Origin: Accumulibacter sp031732795
Lineage (GTDB): Bacteria > Pseudomonadota > Gammaproteobacteria > Burkholderiales > Rhodocyclaceae
DNA length: 64,000 bases
Assembly (NCBI GenBank): GCA_031732795.1
Contig: JAVMKC010000097.1
Coordinates: forward strand, 1-64,000
Reading direction: 5' to 3'
The position numbers were made by a program, and so were the translations under genes. Under the pieces are notes generated by a model. The model was not told the origin of the DNA, did not search any database, and worked only from the letters and a program-made list of their open reading frames with translations. How positions within the stretch are numbered: the first letter of the stretch is position 1; every line of letters begins with the position of its first letter. This document shows, one piece after another, positions 35,378 to 44,161 of this stretch.

Positions 35378-35710
35378 ATGATGAGCAAGAAATCTTTCCC
35401 GAAGTATTCGCCCGAAGTACGTGAGCGCGCGGTCAGGCTAGTTCAGGAGACGCGCAAGGATTACCCCTCGCAGTGGTCAGCCGTTGAGTCGCTTGCGCCG
35501 AAGATCGGTTGTGCAGCGGTAACGCTGCATGAGCGGGTCAAGAAACACGAAATTGAGGCAGGCATGCGCGATGGCATACCGAGCGTCGAGCGGGAACGCA
35601 TCAAGGCGCTCGAACGCGAGAACAAGGAGTTGCGCCAAACCAACGAGATTCTGCGACTGGCCAGGGCGTTTTTCGCACAGGCGGAGCTCGACCGCCTCAA
35701 GAAGAAGTGA
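35378..35710 (+). CDS. IS3-family transposase OrfA
   Basis: A 110-residue helix-turn-helix protein (KYSPEVRERAVRLVQE, then CAAVTLHERVKKHEIE) with a C-terminal leucine zipper (IKALERENKELRQTNEILRLA). In this family OrfA binds the element ends and is fused to OrfB by a -1 frameshift near its stop. The frameshift region is aagaagaagtga. It appears intact; alternative start three bases later. Confidence 0.9.
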   Translation: MMSKKSFPKYSPEVRERAVRLVQETRKDYPSQWSAVESLAPKIGCAAVTLHERVKKHEIEAGMRDGIPSVERERIKALERENKELRQTNEILRLARAFFAQAELDRLKKK

Positions 35711-36616
35711 GAACGTTCATCGACCAGTCCAGCAGCGTTTCGGGGTCGAGCCGATCTGCAAGGTCTTGCAGGTCGCCCCGTCAGCGTACTGGCGCCATGC
35801 CGCCCGGCAACACGATCCAGCGTTGCGCTGTGCGCGGACCCGGCGCGATGCGCCTCTGATGCCGCAGATCCAGCGCGTCTGGCAGGCCAACTTCCAGATG
35901 TATGGCGCCGACAAAATCTGGCGGCCATTACAGCGCGAAGGCCACCAGGTGGTCCGCTGTACCGTCGAACGGCTGATGCACCGCTTGGGCTTGCAAGGGG
36001 TCAGGCGCGGCAAGGTGGTGCGCACCACCTTCGCCGATGCGACGACGCCGTGTCCGCAGGATCGGGTGAATCGGCAGTTCAAGGCCGATCGGTCCAATCA
36101 ACTGTGGATGTCCGATTTCACGTATGTGCCCACTTGGCAGGGATTTGTCCATGTCGCCTTCGTCATCGACGTGTTTGCCCGCCGGATCGTCGGCTGGCGG
36201 ATGATCTGTTCGATGCGTACCGATTTCGTGCTCGATGCGCTTGAACAGGCGCTCTACGCTCGACAGCCCGAGCGCGATGCTAGTCTGATCCACCACTCGG
36301 ATTGTGGCGCCCAGTACGTCTCGATTCGCTACACCGAAAGACTTGCGCAGGCCGGCATCGAGCCTTCGGTCGCAGCAAGGGCGACCGCTACGACAACGCC
36401 TTGGCCGAGACCATCAACGGCCTCTACAAAACCGAACTGATCCACCGCCGAGCACCGTGGAAAACCGTTGAAGCGCTCGAACTGGCCACCCTCGAACGGG
36501 TCGCCTGCTTCAACCACCAACGACTGCTCGAACCACTCGGATACATCCCGCCGGCCGAGGCTGAGCAGCGCTACTATTCACAACTTCCCGCACAGCCCGA
36601 ACACGCCCGTGCTTAA
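35707..36616 (+). pseudogene. IS3-family transposase OrfB, two frameshifts
   Basis: The integrase catalytic protein of the element. The frame begins at GTG 35707 in the -1 frame of OrfA (RTFIDQ), then loses one base near 35730 before QQRFGVEPICKVLQ. It continues through the DDE core (LWMSDFTYVPTW, HSDCGAQYVSIRY) and loses a second base near 36372, where GSKGDRYDNALAETINGLYK shifts into another frame and runs to 36616. Each lesion is a single-base deletion by comparison with the family pattern. No functional transposase can be made unless these are sequencing errors. Confidence 0.85.
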
Positions 36617-36651
36617 ACCAAAACGCCTCCTCAAAACCCGGGGCGATTCAG

Positions 36652-36867
36652 TTCGAGCGCACCGTCGGCAATGACAACGGAGTCAGCTTCGAGGGAATGA
36701 AGTTGCAGATTCCCGCCGATCGTCATCGCTGCCACTACGTCAAGGCCAAGGTGACCGTGCTGCGTCATACCGACCACACGCTGGCAATCCTGCATGGCCC
36801 GCGCAAGTTAGCCGACTATGACGAAGCCGGCCAGGTCATTCCTCGGAATTTGAAGGGAGCTGCGTAG
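36652..36867 (+). pseudogene. Fragment of an ISNCY-type transposase C-terminus
   Basis: The 71 codons from 36652 read TVGNDNGVSFEGMKLQIP, DRHRCHYVKAKVTVL and LAILHGPRKLADYDEAGQV, the end of an integrase-type transposase of the ISNCY group, with a natural stop at 36867. The upstream part is missing and is replaced by the IS3 element, which probably inserted into it. The family assignment is by eye. Confidence 0.6.
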
Positions 36868-36905
36868 GTCCGCCGCAGCCACCCGTGGCGGGAAAATCGG
36901 ACAAT

Positions 36906-38447
36906 TCATGTGCTACAAAACCGGACAGTTCCATTTGTTGCCAACAGGTCGTCCGCATCGGTCCGGGTGGGGATGGGCGGCAGCGGCTGGAGGCGTATCT
37001 TGCCCGGTGCGCGCAGGCGGCGTCGCAATAGACGGTAGACCTCTGGATCGAACGTTTCTGGATCGAATGCAGTGTTCAGCCGTTCCGGGGCAGCCTCGGT
37101 CAACTCACGCCAACTGGACCAGGTGCCGAGATGGCGCCAGCGATCGATCAGATGCCAGTCGGTGCGCATCCCGAAGTCGTCGCTTTCGCTGAGTGCCAGC
37201 GCGCCGCGGTAAGGCCAACGTTGCAGGCTGAATTTGGCCAACGCCGTCAGCAGGCGCGCGCCATGCTGCGCGGGTGATTCCTTGCCCATGCAGGCTCCGC
37301 GACACATTTTCTGCCGATAGGCGGCGCAGCCGCCTTTGCCCGGCGCCTCGAGACCGAGTTGCCGCAGGCAGAGCGCATGCGCTTCGACCAGCTTGCGCAA
37401 CGCACGTTCGGCGTCGTTTCGTCGCGGATAAAGGCCGAACAAATAATCGGCGGAGGCGAACTCGATCGTGGCGGTGGACACCAGCCGCAAGCAAAAGCCG
37501 TCCCGATCACCGGCTGGTGGCATCAACACCTGCCACGAAAACCAGACGGTGCCATCGGGGGCATCGGCAGTTCGCGTCGGCTGGCGGACGGAGCCTCTGG
37601 ACGACGCTTGGCGTGCCAAGGCCAGTTCGCCGAGCCGCGCACCGAATTCACCCGCTGCGTCGCGCCACGCAATGTGACAGGTGGCCTGGTAGAGCGGCTG
37701 CTCACGATTGCTGACGGCGAAATGGGCAACTATCTGCTGACGGAGATTTGTACTGCGTTTGACCAGCAACATGTGTTGCTCGGCATCATAGAAAGCGTAA
37801 GCCCCGGGGGATTCCGGCAGGTCGTCGAGAACGCCAGGATCGAGTTGCGGCGGGCAGTTTGGCCGGCCGATCAAGGTGTCGATGGCTCCGGAAAAGGTTT
37901 CCGATGGCAGAAGCTGCTGCCAGCAACGCCATAAATCCCACAAGGTTCGCGCATCGGCCAACGCGCGATGCCGATCCCCTTCGACGGTGATCCCGAAGCG
38001 AGTCAGCAGGGTATCGAGGTTGTGGCGATGATGTTCGGGAAACAGGAGGCGTGACAGCTTGACGGTGCACAACGTGGTGGTGGAGAAATCGATGTCGAGC
38101 CGTTTGAATTCGGCCCGCAGAAAGCCGTAATCGAAACGCGCGTTGTGCGCGATGAACAAGCGGCCGCGCAACTGTTCGAGAACCTGGGATGCCAGTTCAG
38201 CGAAACGCGGCGACGAGGCCAGCATCGCGTCATCGATGCCGGTCAGCCGGTGAATGAACGGTGACAGGGTGCGTTGCGGGTCGACCAGTGCATGCCATTC
38301 CCGCACTTCATTCCCGTCTACGCACAGCAGACCGATCTCGATGATCCGGTCGGTGGCGAAATTGGCGCCGCTGGTTTCGAGATCGACGAACACCAGCGGT
38401 GGCAAGACTCCCGTTGGCAGGCGTGGGCGGACATTGGCCACGGTCAT
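36906..38447 (-). CDS. DnaQ-like 3'-5' exonuclease fused to a UvrC-like GIY-YIG region
   Basis: A 513-residue protein. Residues 15-175 are a DEDDh exonuclease: FVDLETSG (Asp22, Glu24), HNARFDYGF (Asp106) and HRALADA (His160, Asp165). Residues 212-290 resemble the UvrC/Cho GIY-YIG domain (PGAYAFYDAEQHMLLVKRS, NLRQQIVAHF), followed by a cysteine patch CAAYRQKMCRGACMGK. The GIY-YIG active site looks impaired: the position of YVGK reads LVKR and the second catalytic Arg is Gln. It may act in nucleotide excision repair or DNA proofreading. The ATG at 38447 is preferred; about 78 codons upstream are open but unlike the family. The last codons (TVRFCST) lie in inverted-repeat-like sequence left by the neighbouring transposon. 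Confidence 0.85.
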   Translation of the reverse strand: MTVANVRPRLPTGVLPPLVFVDLETSGANFATDRIIEIGLLCVDGNEVREWHALVDPQRTLSPFIHRLTGIDDAMLASSPRFAELASQVLEQLRGRLFIAHNARFDYGFLRAEFKRLDIDFSTTTLCTVKLSRLLFPEHHRHNLDTLLTRFGITVEGDRHRALADARTLWDLWRCWQQLLPSETFSGAIDTLIGRPNCPPQLDPGVLDDLPESPGAYAFYDAEQHMLLVKRSTNLRQQIVAHFAVSNREQPLYQATCHIAWRDAAGEFGARLGELALARQASSRGSVRQPTRTADAPDGTVWFSWQVLMPPAGDRDGFCLRLVSTATIEFASADYLFGLYPRRNDAERALRKLVEAHALCLRQLGLEAPGKGGCAAYRQKMCRGACMGKESPAQHGARLLTALAKFSLQRWPYRGALALSESDDFGMRTDWHLIDRWRHLGTWSSWRELTEAAPERLNTAFDPETFDPEVYRLLRRRLRAPGKIRLQPLPPIPTRTDADDLLATNGTVRFCST

Positions 38448-39094
38448 TGCGGCGGCCCTGTGTCGTGTGCGGCCACAACGTGACCATTTTTTGGTTGTTG
38501 TCGCGTCGGCAAAGAGATCATGTTGGCTATGGCACGATGATTTACGCGATTTATCGCGGCGATTGACTCGGGAACCTTGTCGGCAAAGGCGGCCGGTCTG
38601 GAGACAGGGGGCCGGAAAGACCGATGAAACCGGATAGAGGAAATGGACGCTTTTGCACAAGTGAGGGCCGAGACGCGGCAAACTGGTCAGATTGTAGCAG
38701 TCCCATTCGATGGCAAACGGAAATCAGGTATCCACCGTCGACAGCGACCCGCGAGAGCGGTGTCGAGTGTTCCTTGATCCGCTTATGGTATAAAATTACG
38801 CCCGGCTGTCCTCGTGGATTATTATTTCCTATTGTTTCATACGCTTGCTGCGCGTTTGGCTTGTCATTTCTGTTTTGTCAGGCTTGCTGCCAGCGAGTCG
38901 TTTTCGAGGACTCCACCTCCTCTGTGCGATACGTCACGCTCTCGTTATATCCGGAGTGTTAGCCTTCGTTGTATGCAGCATTTCAGGATGCTCTGTTCTA
39001 AGGTCAACAGCGGAGCGGCAATATTCCTGGAAATGGCAGTCATAACGGAATTTCGGGCGCAAGCAAACGTCATCCTGGCTGGTGGGGGTTTCTC
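38448..39094. other. Gap before the exopolysaccharide locus
   Basis: About 650 bases. It holds an extended -10 promoter (see 38786-38796). A 29-codon frame from GTG 38956 to 39045 encodes a lipoprotein-like peptide with ISGC, but it lacks a clear ribosome site and is not called. No family match was seen elsewhere. Confidence 0.4.
38786..38796 (+). promoter_or_regulatory. Extended -10 promoter upstream of the exopolysaccharide locus
   Basis: TGG followed by TATAAAAT matches an extended -10 element. A -35 box at the right distance is weak. It lies about 300 bases upstream of epsB, so the leader would be long. Confidence 0.4.
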
Positions 39095-40477
39095 GTGATA
39101 AAAGTATTCAATCATTGGTTTTACCGCAAAACGATTGCTCAGTTGGCCATCGATTTGATGTTTCCGGTGCTCTGTGTGATAGGCGCTGCGCTTTGGATCG
39201 GGCGTGGAGGACAATTGGTACTCGAAAAGGTGGCGTTCTACGGCATGGTGTTTGCGCTGACGATGATCGTTCTCAACGCATGGCTGGGGATCTATCGGCG
39301 GGATCATGAACGCACGCGGAATGAAACCCGGGCGCGGGCGGTGCTTTCCCTCTACTTGGCAATTCCCCTGGCCTATGCAGTATTTGCCCTTCTTTCCGTG
39401 GCCGAAGTCGATCGTGGCTTCCTGTTGCTGTCTGGTCTGGGAGCGCTTTTTGCGACTTTGACGCACCACGTTTACTCGGCGCACAGCCGCAAAGGATCGA
39501 TGCTGTCCCATCGCGTGCTGGTCTTTGGCGTTGGCGAAGAGTCGCAAGCTGTCAGTGGGGTGCTGCGCAAGCATGATCCCGACATTCAGATCGTCGGTTT
39601 CTATCCCAGTGCCAACGAGACCGAGTTTGCAGTGCCACAGCAATCGGTGCTTCCGAGGGATGTTTCGCTGTCGGATACCGCTCATAACTTCAAGGTCGAT
39701 GAGATCATCGTCGCTGTTCGCGAACGTCGCGGCGGGGTGCTGCCCTTGCGCGAATTGCTCGATTGCAAATTGTCCGGCGTGCGTGTGCTGGATCTCGCCA
39801 GCTATTTTGAACGGGCTTTGGGCCAGATTCGGCTCGATTCGCTACGGGTGGGCTGGCTGGTTTTTGGTGAGGGTTTCCGGCAGGGGTGGCGTCGCACGTC
39901 GGTCAAACGCTTATCCGATGTCGTTTTGGCGATCATCATGCTGCTGTTGGCCTTGCCGATCATGTTGTTGACAGCGTTGATGATCGTGTTGGAAAACGGA
40001 TTCCCGATCTTTTATCGTCAAGAGCGCGTTGGCCTGGATGGTCGTTTGTTCAAAGTGATCAAGTTTCGCAGTATGCGTACCGATGCGGAAAGCGACGGCA
40101 AGCCCCGTTGGGCGTCTGCTGACGATGATCGGGTAACCCGAGTTGGTCGATTCATTCGCAAAGTACGCATCGACGAGTTGCCGCAGTTGTACAACGTGCT
40201 CGTCGGCGATATGAGCTTGGTCGGGCCCCGCCCAGAGCGGCCGTATTTCGTCGACAAATTGACCCGGGACATTCCGTTCTATGCTGTTCGGCATAGTGTC
40301 AAGCCGGGCGTGACGGGATGGGCACAGGTTTGCTACCCCTACGGAGCAACCGTCGATGATTCTATCCAAAAGCTGCAGTACGATCTGTTTTACGTCAAGA
40401 ACCATACGCTATTCTTGGATATCCTGATCCTTTTTCAAACGGTGGGCGTGGTGCTGACAGGTAAAGGAGCGCGTTGA
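39095..40477 (+). CDS. EpsB-type undecaprenyl-phosphate sugar phosphotransferase
   Basis: A 460-residue polyisoprenyl-phosphate hexose-1-phosphate transferase of the PEP-CTERM/exosortase-associated type, which starts the repeat unit of an exopolysaccharide on the lipid carrier. Four N-terminal helices and a Rossmann-like middle (HRVLVFGVGEESQAV) precede the catalytic C-terminus: KRLSDVVLAIIMLLLALPIM, FYRQERVGLDGRLFKVIKFRSM, RVGRFIRKVRIDELPQLYNV and GDMSLVGPRPERPYF. It starts at GTG 39095 after ggtggggg. It is the first gene of the local cluster, but no partner glycosyltransferases are here. Confidence 0.92.
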   Translation: MIKVFNHWFYRKTIAQLAIDLMFPVLCVIGAALWIGRGGQLVLEKVAFYGMVFALTMIVLNAWLGIYRRDHERTRNETRARAVLSLYLAIPLAYAVFALLSVAEVDRGFLLLSGLGALFATLTHHVYSAHSRKGSMLSHRVLVFGVGEESQAVSGVLRKHDPDIQIVGFYPSANETEFAVPQQSVLPRDVSLSDTAHNFKVDEIIVAVRERRGGVLPLRELLDCKLSGVRVLDLASYFERALGQIRLDSLRVGWLVFGEGFRQGWRRTSVKRLSDVVLAIIMLLLALPIMLLTALMIVLENGFPIFYRQERVGLDGRLFKVIKFRSMRTDAESDGKPRWASADDDRVTRVGRFIRKVRIDELPQLYNVLVGDMSLVGPRPERPYFVDKLTRDIPFYAVRHSVKPGVTGWAQVCYPYGATVDDSIQKLQYDLFYVKNHTLFLDILILFQTVGVVLTGKGAR

Positions 40478-40545
40478 TGGTCATTGCCCTGGGATGTGTC
40501 TTTTCTCGACGAAACGATCATTGATTGAGAGGTTGTGCAGAAATT

Positions 40546-40627
40546 GTCACAAGCAGGCCAAGATGCTAGGCGCGAGCGAGCAACGACGCAGATGGGCCGC
40601 GCAGTAGATTTATTTACACCCTCTGAC
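40546..40627 (+). repeat. Intergenic repeat family A, copy 2 (short form)
   Basis: The short copy of the element at 3104-3229, same strand, lacking the 44 extra bases in the middle. It ends about 20 bases before the PrsK start. Confidence 0.85.
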
Positions 40628-40647
40628 CAAGCGATGGGATTTGACCG

Positions 40648-42762
40648 GTGATTGACAGCAAAGTGGCGATGGTTTCCATTTGGAGCTACGGCTTGGTCAG
40701 TGCGCTGGCGGCCTTGGTGACCCTTTATTTGGTTTCCGGCTGGCGTGTCAGTGGGCGAAACCGCGCGATGTGCTTTGCTGTCGGTCTGACGGCGTTATGG
40801 GGCGCGGTCGCTCTGGGGTTTGTATTCACGGGAAATCTGCTTTTTCTTGCCAGCGCGTTGCTGGTCGACGTGTTGCGCTTTGGCGGGTGGTATTTATTCC
40901 TGCTGCTGCTGATGCGGCCGGAAGATGCCGTGGACGAAAGCTCGGCCAATCGTCCCTCCTGGCTGGGTAAGACGGCTGTCCTGCTTGTGTTCATCGGCTT
41001 TGTTTCCCAACTGCTGACTGTGTTGGGTATCAATTTCGCCGTGCCTCCCGCGCGCATGGCTTTGTTCGCCTCTTTGGCGATGAGTGTTTTCGGTTTGGTA
41101 CTCATCGAACAGCTGTTTCGCACGGTATCGCCTGATTTCCGTTGGAGCATCAAGCCGTTGTGTCTGGGACTGGGAGCGGCTTTCCTGTTTGACCTCTATC
41201 TTTATTCGGATGCCTTGCTGTTCAACAAGGTTGATCTCGATGCTTTCAGCATTCGTGGATTTGCTCACGCCATTGGTTTGCCGCTGATCGCCTTGTCGGC
41301 GATTCGCAGCAGTGGCTGGAAAAGAAAATTGGGTTTATCCAAGCAGGTTGCCATGCAATCGGCTACCCTTGTTCTGGTCGGCATCTATTTGCTGTTCATG
41401 GCGTCAGCGGGCTATTACGTCCGTTCTTTTGGCGGGGAATGGGGCCGGGCGTTGCAAATGGCACTGCTTTTTGCCGGCTTGTTGGTTTTGGCGGTCCTGG
41501 CCTTTTCCGGTTCGATGCGGGCGCGGATGCGAGTCCAAGTCGGAAAACATTTTTTCAGTTATCGGTACGATTATCGCGATGAATGGTTGCGCTTTACACA
41601 AACCCTTTCTTCGCAGGGCGGCTTCACTGGGATGGGCAAAAACGTCGTTCGTGGTCTGGCGAACATGGTTGAAAGCCCCGGAGGTGCATTGTGGTTGAAG
41701 GATCCATCGGGTCGATTTTTCGCGCAGGCCGCTTTTTGGAACATGCCGGCGTCCGCGGCAACCGAAGATGATGGCAGTTCCCTTTGCAAATTCTTGTCCG
41801 AAAGCGGTTGGGTCATCAATTTGGAAGAATATCGATCGCTTCCTCGACGGTATGATGGTCTGGAGTTGCCCGGTTGGCTGGTCGAAGTTCCCAACGCGTG
41901 GTTGGTTGTGCCATTGACCACCGGTTCGGAACTGATCGCCTTCGTCGTTTTGGCCACCGCGCGTACAAAAATTGATGTTAATTGGGAAGTCAATGATCTT
42001 TTGAAAACCGCCGCTCGCCAAGCCGGTGCTTTCTTAGGTCAGATGCAAGCCAGTGAAGCGTTGTTGGATGTTCGAAAGTTCGACTCTTTCAATCGGATGT
42101 CGGCTTTTGTCGTTCACGACTTGAAAAATATCGTTGCCCAATTGTCGCTGATGCTGAAAAACGCGGAACGCCATCGGGGCAATCCAGAGTTTCAAGAAGA
42201 TATGTTGATGACCGTCGAGCATTCGGTCGAACGCATGCGGCAATTGATGCTACAACTCCGTGAAGGCGCGACCCCTCTCGATGGGCCGCGCGGTATCGAT
42301 CTGACTGATGTCATCCGGCGGATTCAGACAGCCAAATCCAGTCAAGGTCGGGAAGTGGAGGTGACCATCGAAGAACGCCTGGTTGCGCGCGGTCATGAAG
42401 ATCGAATCGAACGGGTGATCGGACACCTCGTTCAGAATGCGCTTGACGCAACCGAAAAGGATGGCCGGGTGTGGGTGCGGATTGCTCGGCAAGCAGAGTA
42501 TGCCTTGATCGAAGTTGGCGATACCGGTCATGGAATGAGTCCGGAGTTCATCCGCGAACGACTGTTCAAACCTTTTCAAACCACCAAGCCGACCGGCATG
42601 GGCATCGGAGCCTATGAAAGTTTTCAGTACGTGCATGAGTTGGGTGGACGCTTGTCCGTAGACAGCACCGTAGATGTCGGCACGCAGGTCAATTTGCTGC
42701 TGCCACTTTATGAATCGTCAGGAGCACTAGAATCTACTGGGTTACAGGAGATTCCTGCATGA
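40648..42762 (+). CDS. prsK: PrsK-type sensor histidine kinase of the PEP-CTERM system
   Basis: A 704-residue membrane sensor kinase. About nine helices occupy residues 1-290, followed by a GAF-like sensor part and the kinase core: the phospho-acceptor His in FVVHDLKNIVAQLSLM, N-box VIGHLVQNALDAT, G1 EVGDTGHGMSPEF and GMGIGAYESFQYVHELGG. This layout is that of PrsK in exosortase systems, which acts on the response regulator encoded next (overlap ATGA). GTG 40648 is the furthest start; ATG 40669, just before VSIWSYG, is possible. Confidence 0.92.
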   Translation: MIDSKVAMVSIWSYGLVSALAALVTLYLVSGWRVSGRNRAMCFAVGLTALWGAVALGFVFTGNLLFLASALLVDVLRFGGWYLFLLLLMRPEDAVDESSANRPSWLGKTAVLLVFIGFVSQLLTVLGINFAVPPARMALFASLAMSVFGLVLIEQLFRTVSPDFRWSIKPLCLGLGAAFLFDLYLYSDALLFNKVDLDAFSIRGFAHAIGLPLIALSAIRSSGWKRKLGLSKQVAMQSATLVLVGIYLLFMASAGYYVRSFGGEWGRALQMALLFAGLLVLAVLAFSGSMRARMRVQVGKHFFSYRYDYRDEWLRFTQTLSSQGGFTGMGKNVVRGLANMVESPGGALWLKDPSGRFFAQAAFWNMPASAATEDDGSSLCKFLSESGWVINLEEYRSLPRRYDGLELPGWLVEVPNAWLVVPLTTGSELIAFVVLATARTKIDVNWEVNDLLKTAARQAGAFLGQMQASEALLDVRKFDSFNRMSAFVVHDLKNIVAQLSLMLKNAERHRGNPEFQEDMLMTVEHSVERMRQLMLQLREGATPLDGPRGIDLTDVIRRIQTAKSSQGREVEVTIEERLVARGHEDRIERVIGHLVQNALDATEKDGRVWVRIARQAEYALIEVGDTGHGMSPEFIRERLFKPFQTTKPTGMGIGAYESFQYVHELGGRLSVDSTVDVGTQVNLLLPLYESSGALESTGLQEIPA

Positions 42763-44120
42763 ACGCCGAGAAGTTGCCCTGTTTGTTGATTGTCGAAGAC
42801 GATCGGGCGTTACAGAAACAGTTGCGTTGGGCTTTCGACCAATACGAAACAGTGACCGCCGATGATCGCGAAAGTGCGCTGACGCAGATTCGACGTTATC
42901 AGCCGCCGGTGGTGACGATGGATTTGGGGCTGCCACCCGATGCGGATTCGGTTTCCGAAGGGTTTCGTCTGTTGGAAGAAATTTTGAATATCGCTCCCGA
43001 GACGAAGATCATTGTATTGACAGGTCAAAATGATCGAGGCAATGCCCTGCGAGCCGTCGCTTTAGGCGCGTACGACTTTTTCGCCAAACCATTTGAAGTC
43101 GAGATGCTCGGACTGACTATCCAACGAGCGTACCGACTCCATGAATTGCAGCGAGAAAACAAACGACTGCAATCCATGTCTCAACCGGACGTGTTGGCCG
43201 GTTTGATCACTCGTGATCCTGAACTGTTGCGAGTCTGCAGAACGGTCGAACGCGTGGCGGTTACCAATGCCACGGTCTTGCTACTTGGCGAAAGCGGAAC
43301 TGGTAAGGAATTGTTGGCCCGTGCGGTACATGATGCTTCCCCTCGAAGTCGTGAGCGTTTCGTGGCCATCAACTGTGCCGCCATCCCCGACAATCTGTTG
43401 GAAAGCGAGTTGTTCGGTTACGAAAAAGGCGCGTTCACCGGCGCCGCACGAACGACGCCGGGCAAGATCGAGACCGCCAACAACGGAACATTGATGCTGG
43501 ACGAAATCGGTGATCTCCCCCATGCTTTGCAAGCGAAACTGCTTCGTTTTCTGCAGGAAAGGGTGATTGAGAGGATCGGCGGGCGGCAGGAGATTTTTGT
43601 CAATGTGCGCATCGTCTGTGCCACGCATCAGAATCTGAAAGCATTGATTGCTGAAGGACGGTTTCGCGAGGATCTGTATTACAGACTGGCTGAAATCGTC
43701 GTAAACATTCCCCCCTTGCGTGAACGGTCGGGCGATGCGACCTTGCTGGCACACGCTTTCGTGAGACGTTTCGCTGGCGACCAGGGCCGCGGTTCGATGA
43801 CCTTGCGTGAAGATGCATTGAAAGCCATTGAAAGCCATTCCTGGCCGGGCAACGTCCGTGAACTTGAAAATTACATCAAGCGGGCCGTGATCATGGCCGA
43901 TGGCAATCAGATCACAGCCGACGATGTGGGTTTGCCCACGAACCGGGATGCTGAAAATTCCGTGGTTCTCGACTTGCGGCGCGCCCGTGACGAGGCCGAA
44001 CGGCGGGTGATCATCACCGCACTGGCCCGCGCAGACGGCAATGTCGGCAAGGCAGCTGAATTAATTGGTGTGAGCCGCCCAACCCTGTATGATCTGATGC
44101 ATCGATTCGGATTGAAATAA
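42759..44120 (+). CDS. prsR: PrsR-type sigma-54-dependent response regulator
   Basis: An NtrC-like activator of 453 residues. The receiver has Asp55 in VTMDLGLPP, the acidic pair near residues 13-15 and Lys110. The AAA+ domain shows Walker A GESGTGKE (177-184), the sigma-54 contact loop GAFTGA (224-229), and a Fis-type helix-turn-helix at the C-terminus (GNVGKAAELIGVSRPTLYDLM). It is the partner of PrsK and in relatives controls PEP-CTERM protein genes through RpoN. The candidate -24/-12 promoter at 27-44 fits a target in this window. Confidence 0.94.
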   Translation: MNAEKLPCLLIVEDDRALQKQLRWAFDQYETVTADDRESALTQIRRYQPPVVTMDLGLPPDADSVSEGFRLLEEILNIAPETKIIVLTGQNDRGNALRAVALGAYDFFAKPFEVEMLGLTIQRAYRLHELQRENKRLQSMSQPDVLAGLITRDPELLRVCRTVERVAVTNATVLLLGESGTGKELLARAVHDASPRSRERFVAINCAAIPDNLLESELFGYEKGAFTGAARTTPGKIETANNGTLMLDEIGDLPHALQAKLLRFLQERVIERIGGRQEIFVNVRIVCATHQNLKALIAEGRFREDLYYRLAEIVVNIPPLRERSGDATLLAHAFVRRFAGDQGRGSMTLREDALKAIESHSWPGNVRELENYIKRAVIMADGNQITADDVGLPTNRDAENSVVLDLRRARDEAERRVIITALARADGNVGKAAELIGVSRPTLYDLMHRFGLK

Positions 44121-44161
44121 GGCCTGCGACTGGCTAAATTTTCCAAACAGTGGAGTAAATC

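Larger units (their letters stand above)
35328..36650 (+). mobile_element. IS3-family insertion sequence, decayed
   Basis: The element is 1323 bases with terminal inverted repeats: both ends begin tgaatcgccccg and continue gttttgaggaggc, with one mismatch. It encodes OrfA and a frameshifted OrfB. No direct repeat flanks it (cttg on the left, gttc on the right), and the right flank is the remnant of a different transposase gene, so one flank may have been rearranged after insertion. Confidence 0.88.

Noticed and set aside
38956..39045. 29-codon lipoprotein-like frame before epsB
   Set aside because: No ribosome site at the right distance, too short to judge, no family match.
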